A stretch of 64,000 nucleotides of DNA from Diaporthe sp. PMI_573 (GCA_021399435.1 JAJTUP010000004.1:682001-746000); one strand, 5' to 3'; numbered from the stretch's first letter, positions 22,644 to 34,643 are shown. The notes: generated by a model not told the origin, from the letters alone. Translations and numbers: made by a program.

Positions 22644-24538
22644 TCAGGGCAAGTCCAGACGGGTCCACTTGTTTCTTCGCTTTTTACGATGGGAAACCGC
22701 ATCTGGTACATCTCCTTTCTGTTCTTCGTGGGCTGATTCAGCCTTTGGGTGATTGAGCTTCCGCTGTGATGGTGATAGAGAACCCCAGAATTTTGCGGAG
22801 TCTGACCTTCGAAATTCTTCCGCGCTTCTCACGGCGGGTGACGACTTCCCACCATCATCCCCGACAACTGGCGAGCCTGTTGCTCCTTTGTAGCTTCCTG
22901 TTTTGTGATTGCCTCGCTGATGGTTCACAGATGGTGATGGTCGAGTCCTGAGTTGTTCCGTTGTCTTTTTGTTGAGCCATGCAGAGTCGAGCATGGGCGC
23001 CTGCTTGATTCCACCCTGGTCTGCCGGATTGCTACTCAAAAGCGGAAAAGATTCGCGACTGTCTATATCTGGCTGCATTCCCTGTTGACGGTTGACTCGT
23101 TGGAATGTGCTCGATGATCCAGCAGATGGTCCGCTCAAATCATATTTTGGAATCCAAGAGCAGTCCGATGAAAGTTGACGGCTATCTGCAGAGTCAAAGA
23201 ACATCCTAACCGATGAGAATGGGTGTGCCGCGGCCAGTTGGCGTGCAGTCGTGCCTTCTTGTGTTCTCAGTTCAGCCACTGCTCCGTGCGTATCAAGGTG
23301 TGGAAGGATCTTGAGGATGCGGTCTTCTAGCTCCCAACAGCTTTGGCCCAGAAGCTCATGAAGGGGTGTTTGCCCGAAGCGATCGGTAACGTTTGCATCA
23401 GCACCGTGCTTTCGCAAAAGCAAAACCACTTCCAAGGAGGCAAAGCGGCAAGCGATATGGAGCGCCGTGCTTTGATGTGGCTGAACGATTATGAGGTTCG
23501 CCGGTTCGACATCCTTCTCCAAGAGTTGCACAGCCACATCGTTGTTGTCCTGACAGAGAGCCGAGAACAGGGGGAGATAGCCATCGTCGTCCGCTATCCT
23601 CGGGTCGGCTCCATGTTCAAGTAGCAGACTGACCACCTCTTTTTCGCCACCACCACAGGCGAAGTGGAGAACTGCCTGTCCTCGGTGTTCACAGTCTGGA
23701 GAACGCCAGCATTTCTGCCCGCAGAAGTGCACTCGTGATATGGCAGACCGGAGGTTTGGGTCCGCGCCAAATCTCAGCAAGGTTGAAACCGTTTGGACCA
23801 ACATCGATCCCCAGCGTACGTTTTCATCATCGATGGGAAAGGTACCATCAAGATAAGCAGGCAGGGCATGGAATCTTCGCCAAGGTAGTCTTTTCCGCAC
23901 GGCGAGGTGGATGGCAGCTAGTCCGAATCGGCTGAGGCTATTTGGATCTGCTCCTCTGGACAGGAGATACTGGCAAGTCCGTGGCAAGGCATAGCTGCAT
24001 GCGATGCGGAGGGCGGCATCCAGATTCTTGGTACCTTGTGGGTTCGCGATGGCAAGATACAGAGGCGTGATATCAGGGTAATCTCCTCCGCCCTCCCAAA
24101 CATCGGTGCCGTATCTGACAAGATGGTTTGCTACCCTTGGGGCATCTCCAATGATAGAAAGGTGGAGATATGTAACGGTTTTCATCCGAAATGATGGTAC
24201 CAAACTGAGACCATATGTTAGAAACCACCACCTGGAATCGTCACGATGGAAAGGACGTACCCGTTCAACTCCGTCCTCAGTTCATGGTCACAGAGCCACT
24301 GAGCTATGTTATGTGAGTCATGTTTGATGGCATGAAATACCAGCCTCATGAAAGCCCTGCGGGGCGACCCTCTTTTGGAACGGCGAGAAAGAGCATTGCT
24401 GAACAGATGGTCGAAGGTCAACCAGTGCATGGAACGACTGCAGCGGCTGAGAAGGCTCAATTCTCGAACCGCGTCGACGGGCCAGCAATCCAAGATCTGC
24501 AACACAAGCTCCACAGGTAGATCTGTGATTCGAGCCAT
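22644..24538 (-). CDS. F-box and ankyrin-repeat protein
   Basis: Minus-strand exons 24261-24538 and 22644-24204 (56-bp intron) give 612 residues. The start ATG at 24538 begins MARITDLPVELVLQILDCW, a canonical F-box opening; the F-box covers about 4-45. The second exon carries ankyrin repeats from about 100 to 420, visible as TPLYLAIANP, LLSRGADPNSL, LLRFGADPNL, LLLEHGADPRI, STALHIACRF, LLRKHGADANV and GQTPLHELL. After residue 440 the chain is polar, Ser/Gly/Lys-rich and probably disordered, ending in basic KKRRNKW. By family knowledge it would be a substrate adaptor of an SCF ubiquitin ligase, with the ankyrin array as the binding surface. The target is unknown. Confidence 0.88.
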
Positions 24539-25535
24539 GTCTGACGGATACAAGAGGTCGATCAAAACTAAGGTTCTGACGTGTTAAGATCGTCGAGGCG
24601 GATGGACCAAACGAAGACGGTCCAACGAGCATGGTTGCCTTGGTAGGTGGTACAAGTGTGGGGCCGTGAACAAACAATCTGTCATGTGACTCTTCAGCTG
24701 CTAGCTGGCTGTTTTCTGTATTGATTGCCTGATATTCCTGGTCATCCATCCCGGAACAGAGTGTGGGGGAGATTCTGTTGTGTTTTGAGAACTGTCAAAG
24801 TGCAGCAGGGGCAGAGGGACTTGAAAAACTGTCAGACTCACTCTGCCATGCCTTTTGCTTGACCTCAGAACGCGGTCCATGGTCGTCGCTGCCTTGCTTA
24901 GTCGTCGACGACATCATAGACCACATAGTATTTTTCAAATAACAAATGAGCTACTAGTGAGAACCAAAGTCAATACATCAACTCCAGACGACGTGTCTTG
25001 AACAACCAAATTCATCACCATCCACATTGTGACCAACAACTTGATGTATGGAGAGAAAAGACGTTGGTGAAAGCCAAGAACGAGCAGACAAAGCAAAGTC
25101 AGGTGCCACTGGGTGAGACATACCATCAAGAAATCTTAGCAATACCTAGGTAGGAAGCAATCATTGTGGCACACAGGTAACAAGACTATCAACTACAGCA
25201 CGTCTCAGTTGCCCACGGTTCATTTGCCCAAATATCATTGACGGTTGGCACCGAATCCATGCAGATTTCAGCATTGAAAAAGCTGGCACTCCTCATGTCA
25301 TGACGGTCCAGCTTCGGCCTTGGTCGCCTTTGGTGTTCAGTCCTTCAAGCTGCTGCGATAATTTAGTCCGAGGACTTGAAGGGTTGCGCCTCTTCTTCAG
25401 AGTCTTCAAGAGCATTTCATATCTCCAAAAAAATGAGGACATATCAAATCAAGAGCCATGCATGCCTGAAGTACCCAATCTTTGCCCTTAAATTCTTCTC
25501 TAATAGGCTGTGGTGGCTCCCATCTTGGCATACGC
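24539..25535. other. Intergenic region
   Basis: About 1 kb between two minus-strand genes. No credible exon, RNA gene or repeat is recognised. Confidence 0.6.
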
Positions 25536-27543
25536 TTACAGCTTCGACACAGATCCACCCGAATCCGGCCGTCCATAGACGATAGCATAGTTTCTGGCCA
25601 GTCTTTCCTTGCTGCTGCCCCGCGGTCCGTCCGCGTGCGTAGACACATTACCGTAGCGGGCTTCACCACCCGAGACCAGTCTCCATCGGGATACCATGTC
25701 CGACGCGGCCTGGCTACCATCGCTCTGGGCATCCGCGTTGAGCAGCATGCCAATGAGACCCTCAGCCACAGCCCAGAGGATGCGCCGTGCGTCCCCAGTG
25801 AGCTCTGCCTGTGACTCTCGGGCGAGGGTCTCCTTCAGCTCCTCCCACCATGCCGTCAAGGGCGAGCCGGCGGCTTGCCCAGTCTCCACGCCCGCTGTCT
25901 TGCCGAGGAGCGTGCCCAGGGCATCTATCGACTCCTGCCCTCCCTTGGGATGCTTGAGGGCACGCAGGAAGTCCGTGGCGAGGACGTCAGTGGTTCCCTC
26001 CCAGATGGACAAGACGCAGCAGTCGCGATACAACCTTGCAATGTTGAGGTGCTGTGCCTCCTCGTTCTCGAGATAGCCCACCCCTCCCAGCGCCTCCATA
26101 CATTCATAAAGGACGTGGATCGAGTTCTTGCAGACGTAGGCCTTGCATAGCGGCGTGAGCACCCGCAGGAGGGGTGCTACGTGCTTCTGGTCAGGGGTGA
26201 TGGCGGCCAGCGACCGAGACAAACCTGAGCGTCCGGCCTCGGGGTTCTCGTCCAAGCCTAACACGTGAGATGTAAAAAAGGTGAGCAGCATCAGGCCGTG
26301 ATACTTGACCGTCATGTCCGCCAGCGTCTGCATGTGAAGTGGGCTGTGGGCCAACAGGACCCGTTGGCCCCGCCCGGCGCCGACCTGCCTGACTTTGGCA
26401 TATGCCCTGGCGACGCCGAGAGCGCGGCCGACATAACCCACGGCGGCTACGGCAGAGTGAACACGCGTGAGGGTGAGGACGGTGCTGATCTCCTTGATGC
26501 CCTGCCCTTCCTGGCCCAACAGCCAGCCCCGCATGCCCTCAAGCTCGAGCTCCGCCGTGGGCAGGGACCGGGTCCCAAACTTGTTCTTGAGCCGTTGGAT
26601 CCGCACCCCGTTGAGCTCCGTACCGGCCGCTCCGATAGGCCGGCCGGCCAGAGTGATCGCGGATGAGTCGTGCCGCCTCATGGGGGCGTAGAAGGCGCTG
26701 ACACCGTTCTGTGTGCGTGCCAGCAGGATGGTCATGTTTGAGTCAGTTGCGCTGGAGAACCATTTGAATCCGGAGATGGACCATGGACCCAGAGGTATGT
26801 TCTCCTGAGCATCAGCAAGGCCTGGCTCTGCTGAAGGTGTCTTCTCGGCGACGGTCTCTGTGAGGGAGACATCGCTTCCACCAGTCCGTTCTGTCATCCA
26901 TTGCCCGCTCGTCCAGGCCCTGGCTGGATCCCTGGACAGCAGGCGCTCCAGCGCCTTTTCGAGCACTCGTCGAAGCTTCGGGCCGATATCGTGGCGGGTC
27001 AGCTGGAGCTGGAGGAGCCGCGCCGCTCCGTCCTGCATGGCCGAGGGGCAGGGGACGTTGGCGGCGGAGCCCTCCCACAGGTGTAGCCTCAGGAACTGTA
27101 CGACGCGGGCCGAATGCCCAAGTGACGTGTCGTATCCAGTCGCAACGATTCCCCTCGCGATGCCGAAGGCCTGGAGGCTGCGCCATCCCTCGCCAACGAC
27201 GAGCTTGGACGTTGTTTTACCGAAGATGTCCCGACCGTGGCCCGCCAGGTAGGGCGTGTTCTTCTCGGCATTAGTGATCCAGGCAAGGACCTGGTCGGAC
27301 AGGACGTCCTCGCCGAGCTGGGCTACTTCGCCACGGACTTGGCTGATAACATCACCCGAGAGGAAGACTGCGAATGGCGTTAGTATCGATCCCTCACAGG
27401 AAACAAGATGTCAGAGAGAGAGGGTGGCGGTGTCTGTGTGGCTTACGTCTCAAGGTCCTCTGGAAACTGGCGTCATCGTGGAACTGGTTCGGCAGCGACG
27501 GCTGCTCCTGGAAGAAGCCGGCGGTGGCACTGGACGGCTTCAT
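25536..27543 (-). CDS. Acyl-CoA dehydrogenase, AidB-like, with peroxisomal SKL tail
   Basis: Minus-strand exons 27447-27543 and 25536-27367 (79-bp intron with an ACTAAC branch site) give 642 residues. The N-terminal SATAGFFQEQPSLPNQF matches the opening of AidB/DcaA-type acyl-CoA dehydrogenases. WMTERTGGSDVS and ISGFKWFSSATDS are flavin-domain signatures of this subgroup, and CVLSIWEGTTDVLATD is the family's C-terminal signature. The last three residues are SKL, a type 1 peroxisomal targeting signal, so import into peroxisomes is expected; these enzymes bind FAD. The substrate cannot be told: fatty or branched acyl-CoA oxidation is the general role, while E. coli AidB itself is linked to alkylation protection. 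It is divergently arranged with the GMC oxidoreductase across 794 bases. Confidence 0.92.
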
Positions 27544-28337
27544 GGTCGTTTGCGTGCGGCTGCCTGTCCTGGTAACGGAAGCTGCGGAGGTGTGGAGCAG
27601 ATCAATATAAGATAAGATCCTGCAGGCCCAGCTATGGAGAAAAGGACAGCTTGGTACGGAGCCTCCTTGGTGGTGTTGCTGAATCGCACCTTGGTCGAAT
27701 ATGGGGAGGGGTTGGACCGGCGGTGGGGTATCCGAGGTTGACAGACGTATTTGCAGTGCTATTGCAGTACTAAGACGCAGGGGAAGACCAGGTAAACGCA
27801 CGAATCACGGCAATTTGGCAGGGGGGGACTTGACTTCAGCGGCCCCAACCGCGTATCCGTATGTAACTACGACGTATAGCGCTTTGGAACTTCTCCGAGA
27901 ACGAAGTCACCTTGACAGGCTTGATTTGCACCATCTATCTACAACCCCTACACTCTTGGCATCATGTCAGCTAGACAGGGCAGGCAGTGTGATAGCTGAC
28001 AGATTTGACCGCGGATCGCTCACAAGCTTCCGCACTTTGACTTTCCATCTTTGGCTTTCTGCCAAGACACATGGACAGGATCGAGAAGGTTGATTTGAAA
28101 AACAATCTGTGCGATACAGGGGTAAATGGCGATACCGGATCACACAAAGATAGAAAAGATCCACTTCCAGCCAAGCTTAAATAAACATCAGCCATCCGCG
28201 TATAAGTCATTATCCGTTGCGCGGTGTATAGTGCTTAAGTACCCAGTTACAAATACTGAGTATCCTGCGAGGAGTACTCGCTTTCCACTCCTTGTGCTGT
28301 ATTCCTGTCTATCGACGTGTACATATCGATATTGACC
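27544..28337. other. Divergent promoter region of acyl-CoA dehydrogenase and GMC genes
   Basis: No gene is seen. A TATAAG sequence at 28201-28206, about 135 bases before the GMC start, is a possible core promoter element. Confidence 0.55.
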
Positions 28338-30496
28338 ATGTCACTCTTTCGTCAACACAAGTCCCAGCCTCGCTGGACAGGCATCACGTTCTCTGCGCTT
28401 CTTGCCGCCAGCTCTATCACCAATGCCTTCGTTATTCCGCGCCAGATCAACTCAGCTCAACTGCTGAAGAGCTATGACTATGTCATCGTCGGAGGTGGTA
28501 CTGCAGGTCTGACTGTGGCGGATCGTCTCACTGAGGACCCCGATGTCAACGTCCTGGTCCTCGAAGCCGGTGTCTTCGGTGACATGGACTTCAACCTTCA
28601 GGTCAATTTCGCGACCAGAGTTGGGGATGCCGGGGCCACGTATTGGCCTGGTCTCCAGTCCGTGCCACAGCCTGGCCTGAACGGCAAGCCCGGCCAAGTC
28701 ATTATTGCCAAACAAGTTGGAGGCGGCTCGTCCGTGAACGCAATGATTAACATGCGTGGCTCTGCGGAGGATTACGACCGCTGGGGCGCGCTGTTCGGGT
28801 CCGAGGCTCAGGCGGGAACCGCTGACTGGAGCTGGGATGGCATCTTGCCATTTTTCAAGAAGGTTGGAGTTGTCCTGGCCGATTACCAGAGAATATTTTG
28901 CTGACTCTTCTAACACAGGGTCTGCACTTTACCGAGCCGCCGCCCGAGCTCACCGACAACTTTGACACTGTCAAGTATGATCCCTCCTACTGGGGTGATT
29001 CGTCGGAGATCTACGCCGGCTGGCCGAGGTTCTACTACCCCAGCGTGGTTCCCCTGATGGAAGCATTCAAGGAGCTCGATGGCATCGAGTTTCCGGCAGA
29101 CAGTGGCGCTGGAAAGGCTGGCGTGTACTGGTTCCCTACGCTTCAGGATCCAAGAACTGTCACTCGCTCCTACGCCGCCACAGGCCATTATCTGGACGTC
29201 AACGCCACACGACCAAACTACCATCTCTTGACCAACACCCTGGCAAGCAGGCTCATAGTAGACGACGACCTGTCTGCTACCGGAGTCGAGTTCAAGTCAG
29301 CTAACAGCACCCTTGTCACCGTCAAGGCAGACAAGGAAGTCATTGTGTCTGCTGGTACTATCCATACCCCTCAGCTGTTGCAGCTGAGCGGTATTGGCCC
29401 TGCGAGTGTCCTAGAGGCCGGTGGTATTGATGTGCTTGTGGACCTGCCCGGTGTTGGCCAGAACTTCCAGGACCACAGCAGCCTGTCTACGATGAACATC
29501 ACACGTAAGTGCTCCTCAATGACCGGATGGAAGTAGCATTTCTGTTTAATGTGCTATATCTGACCCCTTCATAGTCTCTAAGATCACAGACATCCACCCC
29601 AACCCTAGTGATCTTGTGGATGGAAACGAGTTCAAAGACTGGGCCGACGAAGTGTGGGCCGCCAACAGGACCGGCCCTTACACTATCGCCCTTAGCAACC
29701 TGGCTGGCTGGCTCCCCTTTACCGCAATCTCTGAGAAGGCCGACGAGATCGCCACCAAGCTGGAGCAGCAAGACTTCGCCAGCCTCCTGCCCGCCGACGC
29801 TGACTCCACCGTCGTCGCCGGCTACGAGGCGCAGATGAAGCTCCTGGCCGCGCAGATGCGCTCCAAGGACACGGCTTTCACGCGTGTGATGCTGCAGCCG
29901 GAACAGGGCTCCCAGGGTCCCGTGGCCATGCAGTCCTTCAGCCGTGGCAGCATCAACATCAACACCACCGACCCATTTAACACGGAGCCAGTGATCGACT
30001 ACCGCTCCCTGACCAACCCCATCGAGGTCGACTTCTTCATCGAGAACATCAAATTTGTCCGCCGCTATAACTTCGAGACCTCGCTCAAGGACAAGTTCGC
30101 CCCCGTCGAGTACGCCCCCGGAGCCAACGTCACCTCCGACGCGGACCTCAAGGCCTACGTCGCCAGCGCCCTGTCTCCTACTGACTACCACCCTGTGGGT
30201 ACCTCCGCGATGATGCCCCTGGAGTTGGGCGGTGTCGTCGACCAGACCCTCCGCGTGTACGGAGTCAAGAACCTGCGGGTGGTCGACGCCAGCGTCATGC
30301 CCATGGTTCCCAGTGCCAACACTTGCCAGCCTACCTATGCCCTGGCCGAGAAGGTAAGCCGCCGCTTAATTAACCCAGCATTCCTACCATTTCTCATTCC
30401 AGTTCTTTTATCTTCCGGAATAGAATTTGGTCGACTTGGCACATACTAACAATATACTCCAATTAGGCTGCGGAAATTATCAAGCAAGGCATCTGA
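28338..30496 (+). CDS. Secreted GMC oxidoreductase (AA3-type, glucose oxidase/aryl-alcohol oxidase-like)
   Basis: Exons 28338-28862, 28919-29504, 29575-30353 and 30467-30496 give 639 residues. The last exon encodes only AAEIIKQGI and the stop. A signal peptide covers about 1-30. The FAD-binding motif VIVGGGTAGL lies at 49-58, followed by LVLEAG. The substrate-side signature SSVNAMINMRG and TIHTPQLLQLSGIGP are GMC hallmarks. DYHPVGTSAMMP contains the conserved catalytic His; the second active-site region reads VPSANTCQPTYALAEK. The enzyme should oxidise an alcohol or sugar outside the cell and produce hydrogen peroxide if it acts as an oxidase; oxidase and dehydrogenase cannot be separated by sequence reading alone. 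Joins are supported by continuity with the family (FFKKGLHFTEPP). Confidence 0.93.
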
Positions 30497-30767
30497 GACG
30501 TTTCAATTTTGTCTCAGAACTAGAACTGTTCGTCGTGCTTGTTTATACTCTATTTTCATTCCCGCCACATATATCACAACAGTACATAGGATTTATACCA
30601 CAAGTGAGAGAATTGAATATCATTTGAACGATTGAGCTCCTGCCGCCCGGCCAGCCGGGGCCAGGTTCTAAGCCTGGAAATCGATTGCTCATGCCGATTA
30701 CTGATACAAACGAAACATGTCAAACTCACCATGAACACTCTCAGCCAGCGCAATCTCCTACTCACTA

Positions 30768-32141
30768 TTAATCCCTGCCTTGCCACTCCTTCACCCAACT
30801 TGGAGTATCCGAGCTGGTTTGACAAAGGCCTCGAGGGACCGCAGTGCTGTAGGTCTCGGGGCTGACACTGAGAACTGTGAAAAGCTTCTCGTGTATGTCA
30901 ATACTCACCTTTGCCACGTGCCAAGGCCCGTCCACTCCCACTTCATCGAGACATTCGTCTTCATACGTGTAAAAAGGGGGCAAGAGCGCGTCTTCGGCCC
31001 TCGGGTCCATCCACTCGGGCAATGATTCCGGCGGACCCGCGGGCGCGTTCCGAAGGAGGTCAAGTATCGGCTTCAGATCGGGGAGGCTCCGATAGGAATT
31101 GAGATTTTTAAGAGCGGGCCGGACAACAAAGTACAAATATTGCCACAGCTCGTCTCTCTCGCTGGGTTCCGGGCCGGGAGACACAAACAGCCACCTTCTG
31201 AGATACAATGCGAGAGACTTGACATCATCCCTGTATCTCCTCGAGTCTGTCAGGGTACCATGGTCCGCGTTGCCGAAGTCGCCGAGGTAGAAGTTCGGGA
31301 GCCTGCCGTCGTAATGCAGGAAGATGTTGTCGCTGTGGATGTCTGAGTGAAGGACCCCATCACCGCAGGTGCTCATGAAGTGAAGCGCGTCCACGAGCTG
31401 TGTCATTAGTCTCCAGATCGCGGTGCTTGGAATCGGCTGTCTCATATGGGAGTAAGCACGGTGCAATACGCCAACTGTACCGCCGTTATAGTACTTCGAA
31501 TAAGACACTCGAGACCACAGCGCCCTATTCTCACCTGTACTGGCTGCAGGCACGTCGCTAGTCGAGTACAGACAACTGATGTGAGGCTGAACCGCCCGTT
31601 TGGCTGCCTGCTCTTGCAGGAAGAAGAGCACTTTCTCCCTGTCCTCGATCTTCGTGGCTTCATAATCAAGAGGGAGGTGACTCACCTTCCTTACACGCAA
31701 TTCGCGAGACTGTACGTGAAGAACAAGCTGTGCCTGCGAGGACCGCCCCTCGCCTAAGCTCTTGATGAACACGTATTGATCATCTCCGTCGAAGAAGAGG
31801 TGACAGAATTTGATAATGCGAGAACCTCCAGACATGATGGCAAGTTCATTTGAAGCGTCAAGTTGGGATTGTGACAAAATATGGTCAGAATAGACGACGT
31901 CAGCCCGATTTCCGTGTATTGAGAAATCTTTGAAGACCAGCTTTAGTTCAATATTGAGTGGCCGGATTGTAGCACCCTCGACGGTCGACGTTGAATTTGT
32001 AGCAATCGAATTCTTCTCGGTGAAAGAAATGTGCCAAGGTCTTGAAACTCTTTGACGAAGGCACTTCGGAAGTACTTCATTACAATGGAATTGAACCTTT
32101 GTGCCACAAAATGTGTCCCAGTAAGGAACAGAGTCTTTCAT
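30768..32141 (-). CDS. Kinase-like protein, paralogue A
   Basis: A continuous minus-strand frame of 457 codons. The paralogue at 35045-36127 aligns only from the ATG at 31835 (residue 103), so the true start may be there, giving 355 residues. Kinase features, numbered from 32141: a Gly loop LGEGRSSQAQ (129-138), lysine VRKV (Lys152), catalytic loop HSDIHSDN (Asp267, Asn272) and GDFG (Asp288). All residues needed for phosphotransfer are present, although HSD replaces HRD. The C-terminal conserved block GPWHVAKVSID, shared with the paralogue, lies outside the usual kinase fold. It converges with the GMC gene. By family it would be a cytoplasmic Ser/Thr-type kinase; the substrate is unknown. No introns are needed. 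Confidence 0.8.
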   Translation of the reverse strand: MKDSVPYWDTFCGTKVQFHCNEVLPKCLRQRVSRPWHISFTEKNSIATNSTSTVEGATIRPLNIELKLVFKDFSIHGNRADVVYSDHILSQSQLDASNELAIMSGGSRIIKFCHLFFDGDDQYVFIKSLGEGRSSQAQLVLHVQSRELRVRKVSHLPLDYEATKIEDREKVLFFLQEQAAKRAVQPHISCLYSTSDVPAASTGENRALWSRVSYSKYYNGGTVGVLHRAYSHMRQPIPSTAIWRLMTQLVDALHFMSTCGDGVLHSDIHSDNIFLHYDGRLPNFYLGDFGNADHGTLTDSRRYRDDVKSLALYLRRWLFVSPGPEPSERDELWQYLYFVVRPALKNLNSYRSLPDLKPILDLLRNAPAGPPESLPEWMDPRAEDALLPPFYTYEDECLDEVGVDGPWHVAKVSIDIHEKLFTVLSVSPETYSTAVPRGLCQTSSDTPSWVKEWQGRD

Positions 32142-32768
32142 CTGTTAACACCATCACATAGTTATTGTCAGCAAGCCTTTGTGAGAGTGAGACTAGATTT
32201 GTCTTGGCTGCTCTCCGAGGTCTCCGATTGGGTTGTGGCATGGCAGCAGTGATATTCAGTATGCGCAATTGGGTGGAATTACTACGCACTGCTGAAAGTG
32301 ATACTGTGCGACTTCAATGTTGTCCTTAAGAGATCACTGCCTTCTTACCTAGACATCTGGTGGCTACCTTCCTGGGCAGTTAGTCACAAAAATGCTTGTA
32401 TCGATGGGTAGTGTTCAAAATTTCATAATCTCTTCTGTGTGCTTGTATAGAAGTATATGGGTTCTGGAACCAGACAAATGTCTCTACCGTTGACATTAGG
32501 CATCCACCATTGTGGAAATTGCAACCTCTACAAGATTGAGAGCACCTGCCAAGATGATACACTACACCCTCTGTCGGCTACATCTTGCATGCAGTCTTCT
32601 TCAGCTACTCGATACCTTGACAGGCACCAGAAATGCCCCCCCCCCCCGGCAACGCGGTCGCAACGTCCTAAGCCCACGTAGTTTCTGGACCAAAAGTCCA
32701 TGATACCGGACCTGGTCTCCCCCGCCCCCACCCGCCACAGTTCAAAAAGTCAACGGCGGCTTACCAAC
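32142..32768. other. Intergenic region between kinase A and the Pro-rich protein
   Basis: About 630 bases. A C run near 32637-32646 is present. No gene is seen; this is the upstream region of kinase A and the 3' flank of its neighbour. Confidence 0.6.
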
Positions 32769-34643
32769 TCAAGCGTTCTCCTCGTCGCTGTCATCAAGTG
32801 CACTCTTAGGCCGAGGAGCATATTGTCGCCCCTGGATCGGGGTCGGTTGTGGAGGTGGAGGTGGGATTGGCAATTCCGCTGGGGACCTCTCCTGGGCCAT
32901 GAAGGCCCAATTAGGAGGCCTCCCCTGTGCCTGGAGTTCTGCGTCCGAAAGCTCCCATGGCGGCAAAAGGTGGCTCTCGTGTCTTTGGAACCGTCCTCTC
33001 CTCCATTCATCATCAGATTCGATAATCGCAAACCGGTTCTGGGGCAGTCCATCGCTAAGGTTCCACCCTCTCACGCGGATATTCTGGTACAGGAGTCCGA
33101 GTACTTGTGCGTTGGTGAGTAAGCGGTTGCGAAGTATCCTAATAAAGTAAAGAGCGTCATTGATTCGCTGACGTGCATCGTCGACACCCTGTACCGTGTA
33201 ATGGAACTCCATGTGTATGCTGAACCGATCCCGCCGGCCTATACTGAACAGGTCCGTGGCCCAGTCTGAATAATCATAGGCTTGCTCTGAGTCTGTTGGA
33301 TCCTGAGGAGAGTTAGTCCAGTTCCAGCTCTTTTGGAGAAATATAAATCTCTGATAAGAGTGTGGTGCGTCAATTAGAAGTTTGTCCACTCACTAAATCC
33401 GGAGATTATACCAGGGCGGTGCTCGGTCGCGGAAATTGAGGCGCAAATGCTGGAAATTCGGCAAGCCGTTCAGTATCGTCGCCAATCTACCTAACCGATC
33501 GAGACCATTCGTCCACAGAAGGTCTCGGTCTCCGCGCAAGTCCGGTCTTCTTGCTAACACCATTACTTCGCCCTGAACATAGGTGTCCGCGTCCTGCCCA
33601 GGGTCGCCAGTCTGCTGCCACAGATCAAATTCGAGTTCACGGATGTGGTTCCGGCTGAGTCGCCTATGCCTGAGAAAAGCCTCTGCAGCCAAGATACTAT
33701 GAAAGGTTCCCTGGTCTGCTGCTATTATGTTGACCGGTCTTGGGAGAGTAAAATGAAAGTTTTGTCCATAGAACACAGCACTCGCCTCTTCCCATATTTG
33801 TCTATTGTAGGTGTTCAGCAGGCCAAGTCTGTTATCTTCCAATTGTTGGAGCTCTTCGTCTGTGGCTTCTGGCTCGTAAGTAATGGTTGCCGTATCCCTC
33901 AACCAAATGGGAACATCTTCAACCGTGAAAGGGCCGCCCTCAGCCCTGAGCGGGCGGCCCTCCGCCTCCGTCAACCTCGCAGGGTCTAGTCTACGACGCC
34001 GAGGCCTTCTGCGGGGCTGATAGTTGCGCCAAAGCCGGGTCTCCACCTCTTGTTCGCCCTGACGGTATCTGGCGGCGGCGATTGTTCTGATTGGGTCCAG
34101 GCCTTCAAAATAATACCCGTAAACCATGTTGCGTACCTCCGGTGGAAAGTTGAAAAACCCTAATCCCCGGGGAACAAAGGGTCGTGGAGAGCTGGGCCGA
34201 GGCTGCTCTCGGGGAGGCTGCTCAGTGGGAGGCTGCTCAGTGGGAGGCTGCTCGGTGGGAGGCTGCCCTGTGGGAGGCTGCCCAGTGGGAGGCTGCCCAG
34301 GGCTGGGCGGCTGAGGAGTAGGCGCAGGGATTCGTTCCACGTAGAGAGGCCGATCTGCACAGACACAATCATCCTGAGCGGCCTGGACCTGTCTAGCCTT
34401 TCTTACCAGGCCCGAGAGCTTCTTCAGCAGGCCTTTGTTGCTGAAGTCTTTCCCGAGGACGTCGGCGTTACAAGGCACAGTATCTGACGGACACGTGCAG
34501 GGGTCGCATTCGCAGGATGGATCTTGTTCTTGGCTTGGTGAGCCGGTGCCTGGCGAGTTTATGCTGTTATCGAGTCTGTCCAGGCTTCGAAGGACATTGT
34601 CGATGGTAGGAGGTCCAGTATTGCAGCAGCATATTTGCGCCAT
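32769..34643 (-). CDS. Cys/Pro-rich protein with FPPEVRNMVY motif, unrecognised function
   Basis: Two minus-strand exons, 33394-34643 and 32769-33327, joined through a 66-bp GTGAGT...GAG intron, give 602 residues. The join reads YNLRIYWNWTNSP; the acceptor GAG is less common, so this join is moderately sure. The N-terminus is Cys-rich (ICCCNTG, then CECDPCTC). A Pro-rich segment of five-residue repeats follows (GQPPT, EQPPT), encoded by a 15-bp minisatellite. Next is GFFNFPPEVRNMVYGYYFEG, a motif that opens many fungal proteins of unknown function and resembles a degenerate F-box. The rest has DEELQQLEDNRLGLL, FYGQNFHFTLP and a Pro-rich acidic C-terminus. No signal peptide or membrane span is seen. 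It is flanked on both sides by kinase paralogues on the same strand. Confidence 0.75.
34201..34305 (-). repeat. 15-bp coding minisatellite, seven units
   Basis: Seven head-to-tail 15-base units run from 34201 to 34305, the inner ones nearly identical (GGCTGCTCAGTGGGA type). On the minus strand each codes a five-residue repeat such as EQPPT or GQPPT. Unit length is a multiple of three, so copy-number changes keep the frame. Confidence 0.93.

Noticed and set aside
30630..30690. Possible tRNA T-arm CCAGG-TTCTAAG-CCTGG
   Set aside because: The stem-loop exists, but the acceptor stem halves do not pair and no D-arm or anticodon arm can be placed.
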